DNA of 64,000 nucleotides from Wenyingzhuangia gilva (GCF_030519655.1 NZ_JAUMIT010000007.1:98955-162954); one strand, 5' to 3'; shown: positions 17,432 to 27,255, counted from the stretch's first letter. Notes: a model not told the origin generated them from the letters alone. Made by a program: numbers and translations.

Positions 17432-18679
17432 CTAGTCTTTTTTATTCAGCGTAATTACGGTAATTTCTGGCCAAATTCCTACCCTACCAGGAAAACCTAA
17501 AAAGCCAAAACCTCTATTTACATACAAATATTGTTCTTTGTTCTTGTACAAACCTGCCCAACGTTTGTAAATATATTTTGATGGACTCCATTTAAATCCT
17601 GGAATCTCAACACCAAACTGCATTCCGTGAGTGTGACCAGACAAGGTTAAATCTATGTTTTGTGAGTTGGGAATTACTTTTTCATCCCAATGGGTTGGAT
17701 CGTGAGATAATAAAATTTTAAAATTTTCGGGATTGGTTCCTTCTAAAGCTTTGTTTAAATCTCCTTTTTGTGGGAAAGGTGGTTTTCCCCAATTTTCTAC
17801 TCCAACAATATCTATTTGTTGTCCGTCTTTTTCTAAAGTATGAGTCCTATTATTTAACAAATCAAATCCCATTTCTTTTTGATGGATAAACAAATCTAAC
17901 AGATTTTGTCTTTTTTCTTCTTCGCTATTCCAATGTTTGTGAGTTCCATAATCATGATTTCCTAAGGTTGAAAAAACTCCCAAAGGTGCTTTCATACTTC
18001 CAAACAATTCTTTGTAAGGCACAACTTCTTCGGCTTCGTTATTGACCAAATCTCCTGTAAATAAAATCAAATCTGCTTGTTGTTCTTTAATCATGTTGAC
18101 TCCGTGAGCTACTTCATCAAAATCATCAAAACTACCTGAATGGATGTCAGAAACATGAACAATTCTTAAACCATCAAACGCTTTGGGTAAATTCTTAAAA
18201 CTTAAAGCTACTGTTTTAATTTTGTAATTATATTTCCCTTTGGTGATTCCATATAACATACCTAAAAACGGGATGCTAGCTAGTCCTAACCCTACTTGAC
18301 CTATGAATTTTCTTCTCTCTCCAAAATCAACTTTTGTATCAGAACTTAAGAAAACTCTCCAAATAATTTTACCAACAAATTCTACAACTCTAATAATATC
18401 ATCTAACAAAGCAGTACAAAACATTCCTAATTTTAATACTAAAAAAGCAAAAGTATACCCAAACCATAGATTCATTAAAAGGGTTGCATTGGTTGGTCTG
18501 TCATCAAACTTTAAAATTACAATAGCAAAACAGCTATAACTAGCCAGCATGCTTAAACCATAAAACCATTTAAAACCTAATTTAAGGGTATTGCTACTAA
18601 AATAATTTCTAAAACTTGAAAAAAGGTATATATCTAGAACCAAAAGAATGGTTACAAAAATGAGAATTCTACGAATCAT
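17432..18679 (-). CDS. Membrane-anchored metallophosphoesterase (YkuE/YaeI type)
   Basis: A 415-aa protein with several N-terminal TM helices (about 1-110) and another hydrophobic stretch near 125-145, then a calcineurin-like phosphoesterase domain (about 165-410). All metal-binding motifs are present: HVSDIHSGS, ILFTGDLVNN, TLGNHDYG, LLSHDP, LSGHTHGMQ. Related enzymes act on UDP-diacylglucosamine or other membrane-linked phosphoesters; the substrate here is not evident. It is divergent from aroB. Confidence 0.9.
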   Translation of the reverse strand: MIRRILIFVTILLVLDIYLFSSFRNYFSSNTLKLGFKWFYGLSMLASYSCFAIVILKFDDRPTNATLLMNLWFGYTFAFLVLKLGMFCTALLDDIIRVVEFVGKIIWRVFLSSDTKVDFGERRKFIGQVGLGLASIPFLGMLYGITKGKYNYKIKTVALSFKNLPKAFDGLRIVHVSDIHSGSFDDFDEVAHGVNMIKEQQADLILFTGDLVNNEAEEVVPYKELFGSMKAPLGVFSTLGNHDYGTHKHWNSEEEKRQNLLDLFIHQKEMGFDLLNNRTHTLEKDGQQIDIVGVENWGKPPFPQKGDLNKALEGTNPENFKILLSHDPTHWDEKVIPNSQNIDLTLSGHTHGMQFGVEIPGFKWSPSKYIYKRWAGLYKNKEQYLYVNRGFGFLGFPGRVGIWPEITVITLNKKD

Positions 18680-18805
18680 GCTGTGTTGTAAATAGGTGTT
18701 AAAAGTAAGGATTTTTAACTAAGTCATAAACCTTTAATTATTATTACAACATCCCTTTAATAAAAAAATATTTTGCTTTATTTTGCAGTACAAATACCAA
18801 TAAAC

Positions 18806-19870
18806 ATGCAAACTATACTATCTACAAGCTATCCTGTTCATTTTCAAGAAACTGGTTACGATGCTATCAATGAATTTATTGCTAAAAATGGTTTTAAAAC
18901 TGTTTTTATTTTGGTAGATGAGAATACTCACGAGTATTGTTTGCCTATTTTACAGCAAGAATTAGAGGTTGATGTTACTTTTGAGGTCATAGAAATTGAA
19001 TCTGGAGAAGTAAATAAAAACCTTGGTACTTGCATGAGTATTTGGCATGCTCTGACAGATTTAGGAGCAGATAGAAAAAGTTTACTGATAAATATTGGTG
19101 GTGGTGTGATTACCGATATGGGTGGATTTGTTGCTTCTACTTACAAACGAGGAATTCAATTTATTAATATTCCTACTACCCTACTAAGCATGGTTGATGC
19201 TTCTGTGGGAGGTAAAACTGGAGTTGATTTAGGGGTGTTAAAAAATCAAATTGGGTTGTTTGCCGATCCTGAAATGGTGATTATTGATCCTTTGTATTTA
19301 AAAACATTGTCGGAAATTGAAATTACTTCTGGAATGGCAGAAATTATTAAATACGGATTGACTTACGACAAATCTTTATGGCATCAATTTATTGACGAAA
19401 ACAAAGAAGTAGATTTGGTAGGAATGATTCACCGTTCTATAGAAATTAAAAATGAAGTGGTTCTTGAAGACAGATTAGAAGCCAACTTACGTAAAATATT
19501 AAACTACGGTCATACCATTGGTCATGCTGTGGAATCTTACTTTTTAGAATCTGATCATAAAAAAACATTAACGCACGGTCAAGCCATTGCTTTGGGAATG
19601 ATTACCGAAGCTTATATTTCATCAAAATTGTTTGATTTCCCTCAAGAAGATTTAACGTTAATTAAAAAAATAATTACCAGAATTTTCGGCAAAGTTCCTG
19701 TATTAAAAGAAGATTACGAAGCTGTTATCAATTTGATGAAACACGATAAGAAAAACGTAAACGGTCAAGTAAACTTTGTGTTGCTTGAAGGAATTGAAAA
19801 ATATAAAATTGATTGTAAAGTATCTGTAGATTTAATTAAAGAATCTTTAGATTATTATTTAGCTGAATAA
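18806..19870 (+). CDS. aroB: 3-dehydroquinate synthase
   Basis: Second step of the shikimate pathway (DAHP to 3-dehydroquinate), NAD- and Zn-dependent; about 354 aa. The start is set at the ATG at 18806. The open frame from 18773 overlaps promoter-like TTTATTTTGC sequences. Motifs are INIGGGVITDMGGFVASTYKRG, MVDASVGGKTGVDLG, EIIKYGLTYD, and the zinc His ligands in NYGHTIGHAVE and THGQAIALGM. It is followed after 3 bp by a DUF1801 gene. Confidence 0.97.
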   Translation: MQTILSTSYPVHFQETGYDAINEFIAKNGFKTVFILVDENTHEYCLPILQQELEVDVTFEVIEIESGEVNKNLGTCMSIWHALTDLGADRKSLLINIGGGVITDMGGFVASTYKRGIQFINIPTTLLSMVDASVGGKTGVDLGVLKNQIGLFADPEMVIIDPLYLKTLSEIEITSGMAEIIKYGLTYDKSLWHQFIDENKEVDLVGMIHRSIEIKNEVVLEDRLEANLRKILNYGHTIGHAVESYFLESDHKKTLTHGQAIALGMITEAYISSKLFDFPQEDLTLIKKIITRIFGKVPVLKEDYEAVINLMKHDKKNVNGQVNFVLLEGIEKYKIDCKVSVDLIKESLDYYLAE

Positions 19871-19873
19871 ATC

Positions 19874-20215
19874 ATGTCTGCAACTGATGCTTTTTTTGAG
19901 AAACAGGAAGAACCTAATAAAGGAGTTTTTATATTTCTTAGAAATTTCATCAATCAATATCATTCCGAAATAACATTACATTTAAAATGGGGACTCCCCT
20001 ATTTTTATTTTAAGGGAAAACCTTTGTGTTACCTTTGGAAAGACAAAAAAACGAACGAACCTTATCTTAGCTTTGCGAAAGGTTCAGATTTACATCACCC
20101 TGCATTAATTCAAGGTGATAGAAAAATATTTAAAATATTACCTATCAATCCTCATCAAGATATTGATCTGAATTTGATACAAGAAATTTTAGACGAAGCC
20201 ATTAAAAAATATTAA
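19874..20215 (+). CDS. DUF1801 domain protein
   Basis: A 113-aa single-domain protein with the DUF1801 (YdhG-like) pattern: an N-terminal helix (VFIFLRNFINQYHSEIT), LKWGLPYFYFKGKPLCYL, and a C-terminal helix (LNLIQEILDEAIKKY). Biochemical role unknown. It lies 3 bp after aroB and 6 bp before recQ, probably in one transcript. Confidence 0.85.
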   Translation: MSATDAFFEKQEEPNKGVFIFLRNFINQYHSEITLHLKWGLPYFYFKGKPLCYLWKDKKTNEPYLSFAKGSDLHHPALIQGDRKIFKILPINPHQDIDLNLIQEILDEAIKKY

Positions 20216-20221
20216 ACTGTT

Positions 20222-22342
20222 ATGACAAATCAAGATATCCTTTTACACAAAACCTTAAAAGACTATTTTGGATACGAGCAGTTTAGACCTTTACAAAAAG
20301 AAATCATCACTAGTATTTTAAACGGTGAAGACAATTTGGTGATTATGCCAACAGGAGGCGGAAAATCTATTTGTTACCAATTGCCTGCCATTTTAATGGA
20401 AGGATTGACTTTGGTGATTTCTCCTTTAATCGCTTTGATGAAAGATCAAGTGGATGCCTTAAATGCCAATGGAATTCCCGCAGCTTTTGTCAATAGTTCC
20501 CAAACTGATATAGAGAATTCTTCTATTATAGAAAGAGTTAAATCTAAAGAAATAAAGCTATTATATCTGGCTCCTGAAAGTCTTGCTTTTTTTGAGCAAC
20601 TTTCTCAGGTTTGTGAAATCAGCCTAATTGCGGTAGATGAAGCGCACTGTATTTCCTCTTGGGGACACGATTTTAGACCTGCTTATACACAATTATCATT
20701 CTTAAAAAAACGCTTACCCAATACCCCTTTGGTTGCTTTAACTGCAACTGCAGACAAAGCCACTAGAGAAGATATTGCCAATCAATTAGATATTTCTAAT
20801 GCCAAAAGAAATATCAGTTCTTTTAACAGAGCCAATTTAAGTTTAGAAGTTCGCCCAGCGCAAGACAGGGTTACACAAATTATTGATTTTGTTAAATCTA
20901 GACCCAACGAATCTGGAATTGTGTATTGTTTGAGTAGAAAACAAACAGAGCAACTAGCGGATAGGTTAAAGAAAAGTGGATTTAAAGCAGCAGCTTATCA
21001 TGCTGGATTGCCTTCAGACATCAGAAGTAAAATCCAAGAAAATTTTATTCACGATACTACTCCTATCATTTGTGCTACCATTGCTTTTGGAATGGGAATT
21101 GACAAATCTAACGTTCGTTGGATTATTCATTATAACTTGCCTAAAAACATAGAAGGCTATTACCAAGAAATTGGTCGTGCGGGACGTGATGGATTAGATT
21201 CTGAAACTATTTTATTCCATTCCTATGCGGATGTAATTCAGTTACGAAAATTTGCAGAAGGTTCTGGGAATGAAGAAGTACAATTGGCTAAATTGGAAAG
21301 AATGCTTCAGTACGCAGAAGCAACGAGTTGTAGGCGAAATATATTGTTGAGTTATTTTGGAGAAACGGCTACGGAAAAATGTGGAAATTGTGATGTTTGT
21401 AACCATCCTCCTACTTTTTTTGACGGAACAGTAATTGCTCAAAAAGCATTGTCGGGAATTTATAGATTGCAGGAAAAAGAACCTTTAAATGTGGTGGTAG
21501 ATTTTTTAAGAGGCTCCCAAAATGCCGCTATTTTAGATAAAAACTATCATTTATTAAAAACCTATGGAGTTGCTAAAGATATTTCTTGGAAAGATTTACA
21601 GCAATACATGGTTCAGTTAACCAATCAGGGCTTTTGTGAAATTGCTTTTCATGAAAACAATGCTTTAAAGTTAAATGAACTTTCTAAAGAAGTATTATTT
21701 AATGGTATGAAAGTTTCTTTAACCAGGCCTGTTGAATTTATAAAAGCAGACGAAAAAACACCTCAAAAAGCAAGCAAACCACAAAATAATTTGTTTGAAC
21801 GTTTACGAGTATTGCGTTTAGAACTGGCTACTGCCAAAGGGGTGCCTGCTTATGTAGTGTTTAGTGATGCTACTTTAAAATCTATAGCCAATGAACGTCC
21901 TGTAACGGATGAAGCGTTTTTGGAAATTGAAGGTGTTGGACAAAAAAAGTTACATGATTATGGTTATGATTTTATCACTGAAATCATCAAGTTTAACAAG
22001 GAAAAAGTAGTAAAACCTGTTAAGAAGAAAAAAGGGAAATCAGCTACACACCTAGAAACTTTAGACTTATACAAACAAGGGTTGTCTATTGAAGAAATTG
22101 CATCCGAAAGAGGATTAACTCCTAATACCATTCAGAGTCATTTTGTGAAATTATACAACGAGGGCATTAAAATTGATTTGAGTGATTTTGTATCTGAAAA
22201 AGAAATTGAAGCTGTTAAAGAAGCCCAAACCAAAGTAGAAAATCCAAAATCATTAAAAAGCTATTACGAGTATTTTAATGAACAGTTAGATTATGCAGCC
22301 ATTAAAATGGCTTTGGTTATTTTGGAACATGAAGAAGAATAA
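20222..22342 (+). CDS. recQ: ATP-dependent DNA helicase RecQ
   Basis: 3'-5' DNA helicase for recombination and replication-fork repair, 706 aa. The superfamily 2 core has FRPLQKEII (motif 0), PTGGGKSICYQLPA (Walker A), DEAHCISSWGHDFRPAY (motif II plus aromatic-rich loop), ALTATAD and QEIGRAGRDG. A RecQ-C-terminal zinc site follows (CRRNILLSYFGE ... CGNCDVC), then a winged helix and an HRDC domain (about 525-600). A further C-terminal helix-turn-helix domain (about 615-700) is typical of Bacteroidota RecQ. Confidence 0.97.
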   Translation: MTNQDILLHKTLKDYFGYEQFRPLQKEIITSILNGEDNLVIMPTGGGKSICYQLPAILMEGLTLVISPLIALMKDQVDALNANGIPAAFVNSSQTDIENSSIIERVKSKEIKLLYLAPESLAFFEQLSQVCEISLIAVDEAHCISSWGHDFRPAYTQLSFLKKRLPNTPLVALTATADKATREDIANQLDISNAKRNISSFNRANLSLEVRPAQDRVTQIIDFVKSRPNESGIVYCLSRKQTEQLADRLKKSGFKAAAYHAGLPSDIRSKIQENFIHDTTPIICATIAFGMGIDKSNVRWIIHYNLPKNIEGYYQEIGRAGRDGLDSETILFHSYADVIQLRKFAEGSGNEEVQLAKLERMLQYAEATSCRRNILLSYFGETATEKCGNCDVCNHPPTFFDGTVIAQKALSGIYRLQEKEPLNVVVDFLRGSQNAAILDKNYHLLKTYGVAKDISWKDLQQYMVQLTNQGFCEIAFHENNALKLNELSKEVLFNGMKVSLTRPVEFIKADEKTPQKASKPQNNLFERLRVLRLELATAKGVPAYVVFSDATLKSIANERPVTDEAFLEIEGVGQKKLHDYGYDFITEIIKFNKEKVVKPVKKKKGKSATHLETLDLYKQGLSIEEIASERGLTPNTIQSHFVKLYNEGIKIDLSDFVSEKEIEAVKEAQTKVENPKSLKSYYEYFNEQLDYAAIKMALVILEHEEE

Positions 22343-22384
22343 AAAAGTCATCATTGCATCATATTTGATGAATTAAAACAACCT

Positions 22385-23056
22385 ATGGATTTTGAACCTC
22401 TATTATTAACCTTTAAACTAGCGAGTATTACAACTATTTTGTTGTTTTTAATTGCCATTCCTTTGTGTTATTGGTTGGTTCAAACTAATTCTAAAACAAA
22501 ACCTTTTGTAGAAACTTTGGTGAGCATGCCTTTGGTCTTACCTCCTACTGTTTTAGGGTTTTATTTCTTGGTGTTTTTAAGTCCAAATACCACTTTTGGA
22601 AATTGGTTAGAAAACATGTTGGGAATAAAGCTGGTCTTTTCTTTTCTAGGGTTGATTATTGCTTCTATCATTTATAGTTTACCATTTATGGTACATCCCA
22701 TTCAGTCTGGATTGACTGCTTTACCAAAATCTTATACAGAAACAGCTGTCCTGATGGGAAAATCAAAATGGACAATTCTGACGAAAGTTTTATTACCTAA
22801 TATCAAGCCTGCAATTTTAACAGGTCTGGTTTTAACATTTGCCCATACCATTGGTGAATTTGGTGTGGTTTTAATGATTGGAGGAAATATTCCTGGAAAA
22901 ACAAAAGTAGCTTCAATAGCAATTTATGATGAAGTAGAAACTTTAAATTATGCTGCTGCCAATCAATATTCATTAATATTATTAAGTATTTCATTTATTA
23001 TATTATTGAGTGTGTATTTAATCAATGGAGGATATTTAAAAAGAACTATTCGATGA
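22385..23056 (+). CDS. modB: Molybdate ABC transporter permease ModB
   Basis: Inner-membrane channel of the molybdate importer (223 aa, about five TM helices). The family motif SMPLVLPPTVLGFYFLV and the EAA loop facing the ATPase (TAVLMGKSKWTILTKVLLP) are intact, as is AHTIGEFGVVLMIGGNIPG. It overlaps modC by 4 bp. The periplasmic binding protein ModA, normally encoded immediately upstream, is not in the neighbourhood. Confidence 0.94.
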   Translation: MDFEPLLLTFKLASITTILLFLIAIPLCYWLVQTNSKTKPFVETLVSMPLVLPPTVLGFYFLVFLSPNTTFGNWLENMLGIKLVFSFLGLIIASIIYSLPFMVHPIQSGLTALPKSYTETAVLMGKSKWTILTKVLLPNIKPAILTGLVLTFAHTIGEFGVVLMIGGNIPGKTKVASIAIYDEVETLNYAAANQYSLILLSISFIILLSVYLINGGYLKRTIR

Positions 23057-23874
23057 TGTACTGTAACTTTCAAAAAACATACAATTCTGGAAAAAGATCT
23101 TTTTCAATAGATATTGAAGCTTCTTTTCAACTCAATGCCATCAATGTAGTATATGGAAATTCTGGTGCAGGAAAAACATCTTTATTGCGTTTGTTAAGTG
23201 GTTTAGATAAAGTAGACTCAGGATTGATTAGAGTAAATAAAAAAGATTGGCTAAACACTAAAAACAAAACTTTTTTGCCTAGTCATCAAAGAGAAATTGC
23301 ATATGTTTTTCAGGATTATGGATTGTTCCCTAATATGACAGTAACAGAAAATTTAGAGTTTGCTAAAAAAGACATCAACCAAACACTTTTAAACGAAGTT
23401 GTTGAGATGCTGGAATTAGAAACTTTGCTAAAAACCAAACCTAATCATTTATCGGGAGGACAGCAGCAACGTATTGCCTTAGCTAGAGCAATTGTTCAAG
23501 AACCTAAGTTTTTATTTTTAGATGAACCTTTAACGGCTATTGATGAAACGTTAAGAAGTAAACTTCAAACTTATTTAATACAGTTACAAAAGAAACAAAA
23601 GTTTACAGTCATCATGGTAAGTCATAACTTACAAGAAGTATTAAAAGTCGCCTCTCATGTTTGTGTGATCCATCAAGGAAAAGCAACAAGCCAAGGTATT
23701 CCTAGTTTGTTATTAAAAGAAAATCCTAAAAACACGCTAAAAGCAGTAGTCATTTCCAGTGGAACCTTAACTATAGATGTAGTGGTAGAAACTCAAAAAA
23801 TGACAATTCTAAAAGAAAATATACTTTCTAAAAATTATACTATTGGAGATGAAGTTGAAATAAAAATTCATTAA
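23053..23874 (+). CDS. modC: Molybdate ABC transporter ATP-binding protein ModC
   Basis: Cytosolic ATPase of the molybdate importer (273 aa). Walker A GNSGAGKTSLLRLL, signature LSGGQQQRIALARA, Walker B FLFLDEPLTAID, and switch MVSHNLQEV. After the ATPase domain only a short TOBE-like region of about 60 aa is present, so the protein is shorter than E. coli ModC (about 350 aa). It starts inside the modB stop region (4-bp overlap). Confidence 0.92.
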   Translation: MMYCNFQKTYNSGKRSFSIDIEASFQLNAINVVYGNSGAGKTSLLRLLSGLDKVDSGLIRVNKKDWLNTKNKTFLPSHQREIAYVFQDYGLFPNMTVTENLEFAKKDINQTLLNEVVEMLELETLLKTKPNHLSGGQQQRIALARAIVQEPKFLFLDEPLTAIDETLRSKLQTYLIQLQKKQKFTVIMVSHNLQEVLKVASHVCVIHQGKATSQGIPSLLLKENPKNTLKAVVISSGTLTIDVVVETQKMTILKENILSKNYTIGDEVEIKIH

Positions 23875-23976
23875 TCATTATCATCTTATTTAATAATAAA
23901 TTTAAAGACAACAACTTATCATTAACAAATGTTTATTTTTTGTTGTTAATTTCTTTTTTCTCATCTTGATATAAGT

Positions 23977-23984
23977 TATGTTTG
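23977..23984 (+). promoter_or_regulatory. Candidate -7 box (TATGTTTG)
   Basis: Exact TAnnTTTG match 51 bp before the small lipoprotein gene at 24036. No matching TTG element at the proper spacing. Confidence 0.3.
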
Positions 23985-24035
23985 CAATTATACAAATGAT
24001 AAAAACATTTATGACTAACGCATAAATCATCAAAA

Positions 24036-24269
24036 ATGAAAAAAATAGCTTGTCTTTTTATCGCTTTTATTTCATGCACCAAAAACGACGAAACGCCCTG
24101 CGAAGACTTGAATAATGGTTATATTATGAGACTTTACAAAGCTAGAGGAGTCTATAAAAAAGAAGAAAATTCGGTAGTTTTAGAAAAATGGATTAAAGAA
24201 TTACGTGAAAACAAATGTGACCCTCATATTTATTATCAATATTATAATGATGTTATAAATCAAAAGTAA
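24036..24269 (+). CDS. Small predicted lipoprotein (77 aa)
   Basis: A short secretion signal with a lipobox-like IAFISC (Cys14) is followed by a Lys/Glu-rich, probably helical mature part with two further cysteines (TPCEDLNNG and RENKCDP), which could form a disulphide in the periplasm. The family is not recognised. It stands alone between modC and the GH97 gene. Confidence 0.65.
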   Translation: MKKIACLFIAFISCTKNDETPCEDLNNGYIMRLYKARGVYKKEENSVVLEKWIKELRENKCDPHIYYQYYNDVINQK

Positions 24270-24349
24270 TTTTTTTTCAAAACACTAAGTGTAATTATTA
24301 CATTTATGTTTTTTTGTTTATTTTTATAGCATATAAAAATAAATACTTC

Positions 24350-26296
24350 ATGAAAAAAAAATCACTTATCTCTTTCCTATTCTTAATGATTTGTTCTTTT
24401 GGAACAATAGCACAAAAGAAGAACATTAGTAGTCCCGATCAAAAATTAGATCTATCTATTTCTATCAAAGATGGAAAACCTTTTTATCAAGTTACATATA
24501 ATAATGTAACCATGTTAGAAGATTCTCCCTTTGGATTGGTTACAGATATTGCAGATTTTAGTCAAAACATCAAAATAACAGCAACCAAAGAAAATAATAT
24601 TGATGAGCAATACAGTTTGGATAGAATTAAAAAATCATCTGTACATTATGTAGCCAATGAGCTTATTATTACCCTAAGCAATGCTAAAAACCAAACTATA
24701 GATGTGGTTTTTAGAGTTAGTAATAATAATATTGGTTTCCGTTACCAATTGCCAACTTTTGGAGAAACCCTTAGTTGTGTGATTGAAAAAGAAATTACAG
24801 GGTTTAATTTTCCACAACAAACTACTACTTTTTTAACGCCACAAGCCACTCCAATGATTGGTTGGAAACGTACCAAACCAAGTTATGAAGAAGAATATGT
24901 TGCTGATGATGTGATGGGAAACCCTTCTAAATACGGAATGGGTTATACTTTTCCTGGACTTTTTCACGTTGGAGAGAACGGTTGGGTTTTGATATCAGAA
25001 ACTGGAGTTGATAGTAAATATTGTGCTTCGCATCTAAGCGATGGAACCAAAGATGGTCTTTACACCATTGCTTTTCCAAATGCTGGCGAAAATAACGGAA
25101 TAGGTAGCACTACTCCATCTGTAGGTTTACCTGCTGTTACGCCATGGAGAACACTTACCGTTGCTAATAATTTAAAACCAATTGTAGAAACCACCATTCC
25201 TTTTGATTTGGTAAAACCTTTATATGAACCATCTCAAGAATATAATTACGGAAAATCTACTTGGAGCTGGATTATGTGGCAAGACAACAGCATTAACTAC
25301 GATGATCAAGTAGCTTATATTGATTTGGCTTCAGAATTAAACTATCAATTTGCTTTGATTGATGGTGGATGGGAAAAAAACATTGGTTATGATAAAATGG
25401 AAGAGCTAATCAATTACGCGCATTCTAAAAATGTAGATCCATTTGTTTGGTATAACTCAAATGGTTCTTGGAACGATGCTCCACAAGATCCAAGAGGAAA
25501 AATGGATACTTCTATCGCCAGAAAAAAAGAAATGAAATGGCTAAAAAGTCTTGGTGTAAAAGGTTTAAAAGTTGATTTTTTTGGTGGAGACAAACAAACT
25601 ACCATGAAATTATATGAAGACATTCTTTCTGATGCCAATGATTATGGATTGATGATTATTTTCCACGGATGTACTTTACCAAGAGGTTGGGAACGTATGT
25701 ATCCTAACTATGTTGGTAGTGAGGCTGTATTGGCTTCAGAAAATTTAATCTTTACTCAAAGATCTAATGATTTAGAAGCTTTTAGTGCCTCTCTACATCC
25801 TTTTATTCGTAATGCTGTAGGATCTATGGAGTTCGGTCCAGTTTTATTAAATAAACGCCACAATCGAAATAATGATGGAGGATCTATTAGGAGAACTTCA
25901 GATGTTTTTCAATTGGCGACTGCAGTATTGTATCAAAATGCAGTACAAATGTTTGCTATTGCTCCAAATAACTTAACAGATGCACCTGAATTTACGATTG
26001 ATTTTATGAAAAATGTTCCAACCACTTGGGATGAGACTATTTATATTGATGGATATCCAGGTAAATATTGTTTAATAGCTCGTAGACATGCAGATAAATG
26101 GTATGTTTCAGGAATAAATGCATTAACAAAACCAATTACTTTAAAAGTAAACTTACCTATGTTGGCAGGAAAAAAAGTAACTGAATACAATGATGACAAA
26201 AACTTAATTTCTTCTAAAAAAGAAACTAAGATTAAAAAATCTGGAAAAGCAAAAATAACCATTCAACCTAATGGAGGAATTATTTTAGTAGATTAA
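24350..26296 (+). CDS. Glycoside hydrolase family 97 alpha-glycosidase
   Basis: Secreted or periplasmic alpha-glycosidase of 648 aa (SusB superfamily). The start is the ATG at 24350, which gives a normal signal peptide (MKKKSLISFLFLMICSFG..IAQ); the open frame from 24314 adds an unlikely leader. Domains: GH97 N-terminal beta-sandwich (about 25-280), (beta/alpha)8 barrel (about 285-560), C-terminal beta domain. The barrel carries KVDFFGGD with Asp409, the position of the nucleophile in retaining GH97 enzymes, and GSEAV with Glu458. This favours a retaining alpha-galactosidase-like subgroup over the inverting SusB alpha-glucosidases. No Sus transporter genes are adjacent. Confidence 0.93.
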   Translation: MKKKSLISFLFLMICSFGTIAQKKNISSPDQKLDLSISIKDGKPFYQVTYNNVTMLEDSPFGLVTDIADFSQNIKITATKENNIDEQYSLDRIKKSSVHYVANELIITLSNAKNQTIDVVFRVSNNNIGFRYQLPTFGETLSCVIEKEITGFNFPQQTTTFLTPQATPMIGWKRTKPSYEEEYVADDVMGNPSKYGMGYTFPGLFHVGENGWVLISETGVDSKYCASHLSDGTKDGLYTIAFPNAGENNGIGSTTPSVGLPAVTPWRTLTVANNLKPIVETTIPFDLVKPLYEPSQEYNYGKSTWSWIMWQDNSINYDDQVAYIDLASELNYQFALIDGGWEKNIGYDKMEELINYAHSKNVDPFVWYNSNGSWNDAPQDPRGKMDTSIARKKEMKWLKSLGVKGLKVDFFGGDKQTTMKLYEDILSDANDYGLMIIFHGCTLPRGWERMYPNYVGSEAVLASENLIFTQRSNDLEAFSASLHPFIRNAVGSMEFGPVLLNKRHNRNNDGGSIRRTSDVFQLATAVLYQNAVQMFAIAPNNLTDAPEFTIDFMKNVPTTWDETIYIDGYPGKYCLIARRHADKWYVSGINALTKPITLKVNLPMLAGKKVTEYNDDKNLISSKKETKIKKSGKAKITIQPNGGIILVD

Positions 26297-26317
26297 GACT
26301 TACGTATTATATATTAT

Positions 26318-26352
26318 AAAAGGCTGTGATGTAATTATCACAGCCTTTTTTT
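26318..26352. terminator. Bidirectional intrinsic terminator
   Basis: Stem AAGGCTGTGAT / ATCACAGCCTT with a 6-base loop and a following run of T. It lies between the convergent GH97 and LysR genes. Confidence 0.9.
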
Positions 26353-26362
26353 TACTCTTATA

Positions 26363-27250
26363 TTATGCTGAAAATTGTTCTTTAAAATTCAATATAAAAT
26401 CATTGATGTATTTTTTAGTTTTATCTGCTTTTCTCACCACCAAATAATGGGTTCTTTTTAAGCCTTTATTTCCAATTGTTTTAAAAACAATATCTTCAGG
26501 AATCTTAAATAATTTTAAAGCCCATAAAGGCATACAAGTAATTCCAATATTGGCTTCAATCATTTCTAAAGCGACTTGGGTTAAAGGAACTGCTGATATT
26601 TTTAAAGGCATTACATTGTTTGGTTTTAACCATTGTTGATAAACAGAAACAGTTTCTAAAGGATAAGAATGTATGATTAAATGTTCTTGAGAAAAATCTT
26701 TGGCAACAATTTTCTTTTGTTTACTTAAAGGATGTTCTTTATGCATAATAGCTAAAATCTCATCTTCAAAAAAAGGTATACAAAACAAAGAATTATCTTC
26801 TGGTTTTAACGTAACAATGGCAATATCAATTTCATTAGAAAGTATTTTCTGAATAGGATGGTGTGTCGCTTCTAAATTTAAATCAACTTGTATCTCTGGA
26901 TACAACACGCCCATTCTCTGAATAAAGCTAGGCAATCCGTGATAAAAAGAATAACATTCTGTACTCACCTTAATGGTTCCGGTAGAGCCTGCTTGTATCT
27001 TTTTAATATCATTCAATCCTTTTTCAATACTGCTCAACACGGTATTTCCTAAATGATATAACTCTGTTCCTTCTTCTGTTAATTCCCATTGGTTTCTTTT
27101 TCTAAAAAAAACCTTAAAGCCCAATTGTAATTCTAATTCTTTTAATTGATGGCTCAATGCAGATTGTGTTAAGAATAACTTTTCAGTAGCATTTGCTAAG
27201 TTTCCTTCTTCTACAATGGTTTTAATCAACCTAAAATACTTTGTTTCCAT
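26363..27250 (-). CDS. LysR family transcriptional regulator
   Basis: DNA-binding regulator of about 295 aa. The start is set at 27250 (METKYFRLIKTI); the open frame to 27295 would include the promoter. The winged HTH (about 1-60) contains NLANATEKLFLTQSALSHQLKELE. The remainder is a LysR substrate-binding domain (about 85-290). The HTH resembles MetR-like members. It is divergent from the HPP-family gene, which is therefore its most likely target. Confidence 0.93.
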   Translation of the reverse strand: METKYFRLIKTIVEEGNLANATEKLFLTQSALSHQLKELELQLGFKVFFRKRNQWELTEEGTELYHLGNTVLSSIEKGLNDIKKIQAGSTGTIKVSTECYSFYHGLPSFIQRMGVLYPEIQVDLNLEATHHPIQKILSNEIDIAIVTLKPEDNSLFCIPFFEDEILAIMHKEHPLSKQKKIVAKDFSQEHLIIHSYPLETVSVYQQWLKPNNVMPLKISAVPLTQVALEMIEANIGITCMPLWALKLFKIPEDIVFKTIGNKGLKRTHYLVVRKADKTKKYINDFILNFKEQFSA

Positions 27251-27255
27251 GTTGA

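Noticed and set aside
18773..18805. N-terminal extension of AroB
   Set aside because: Covers promoter-like TTTATTTTGC sequence; the conserved protein begins at MQTILSTSYPVHF.
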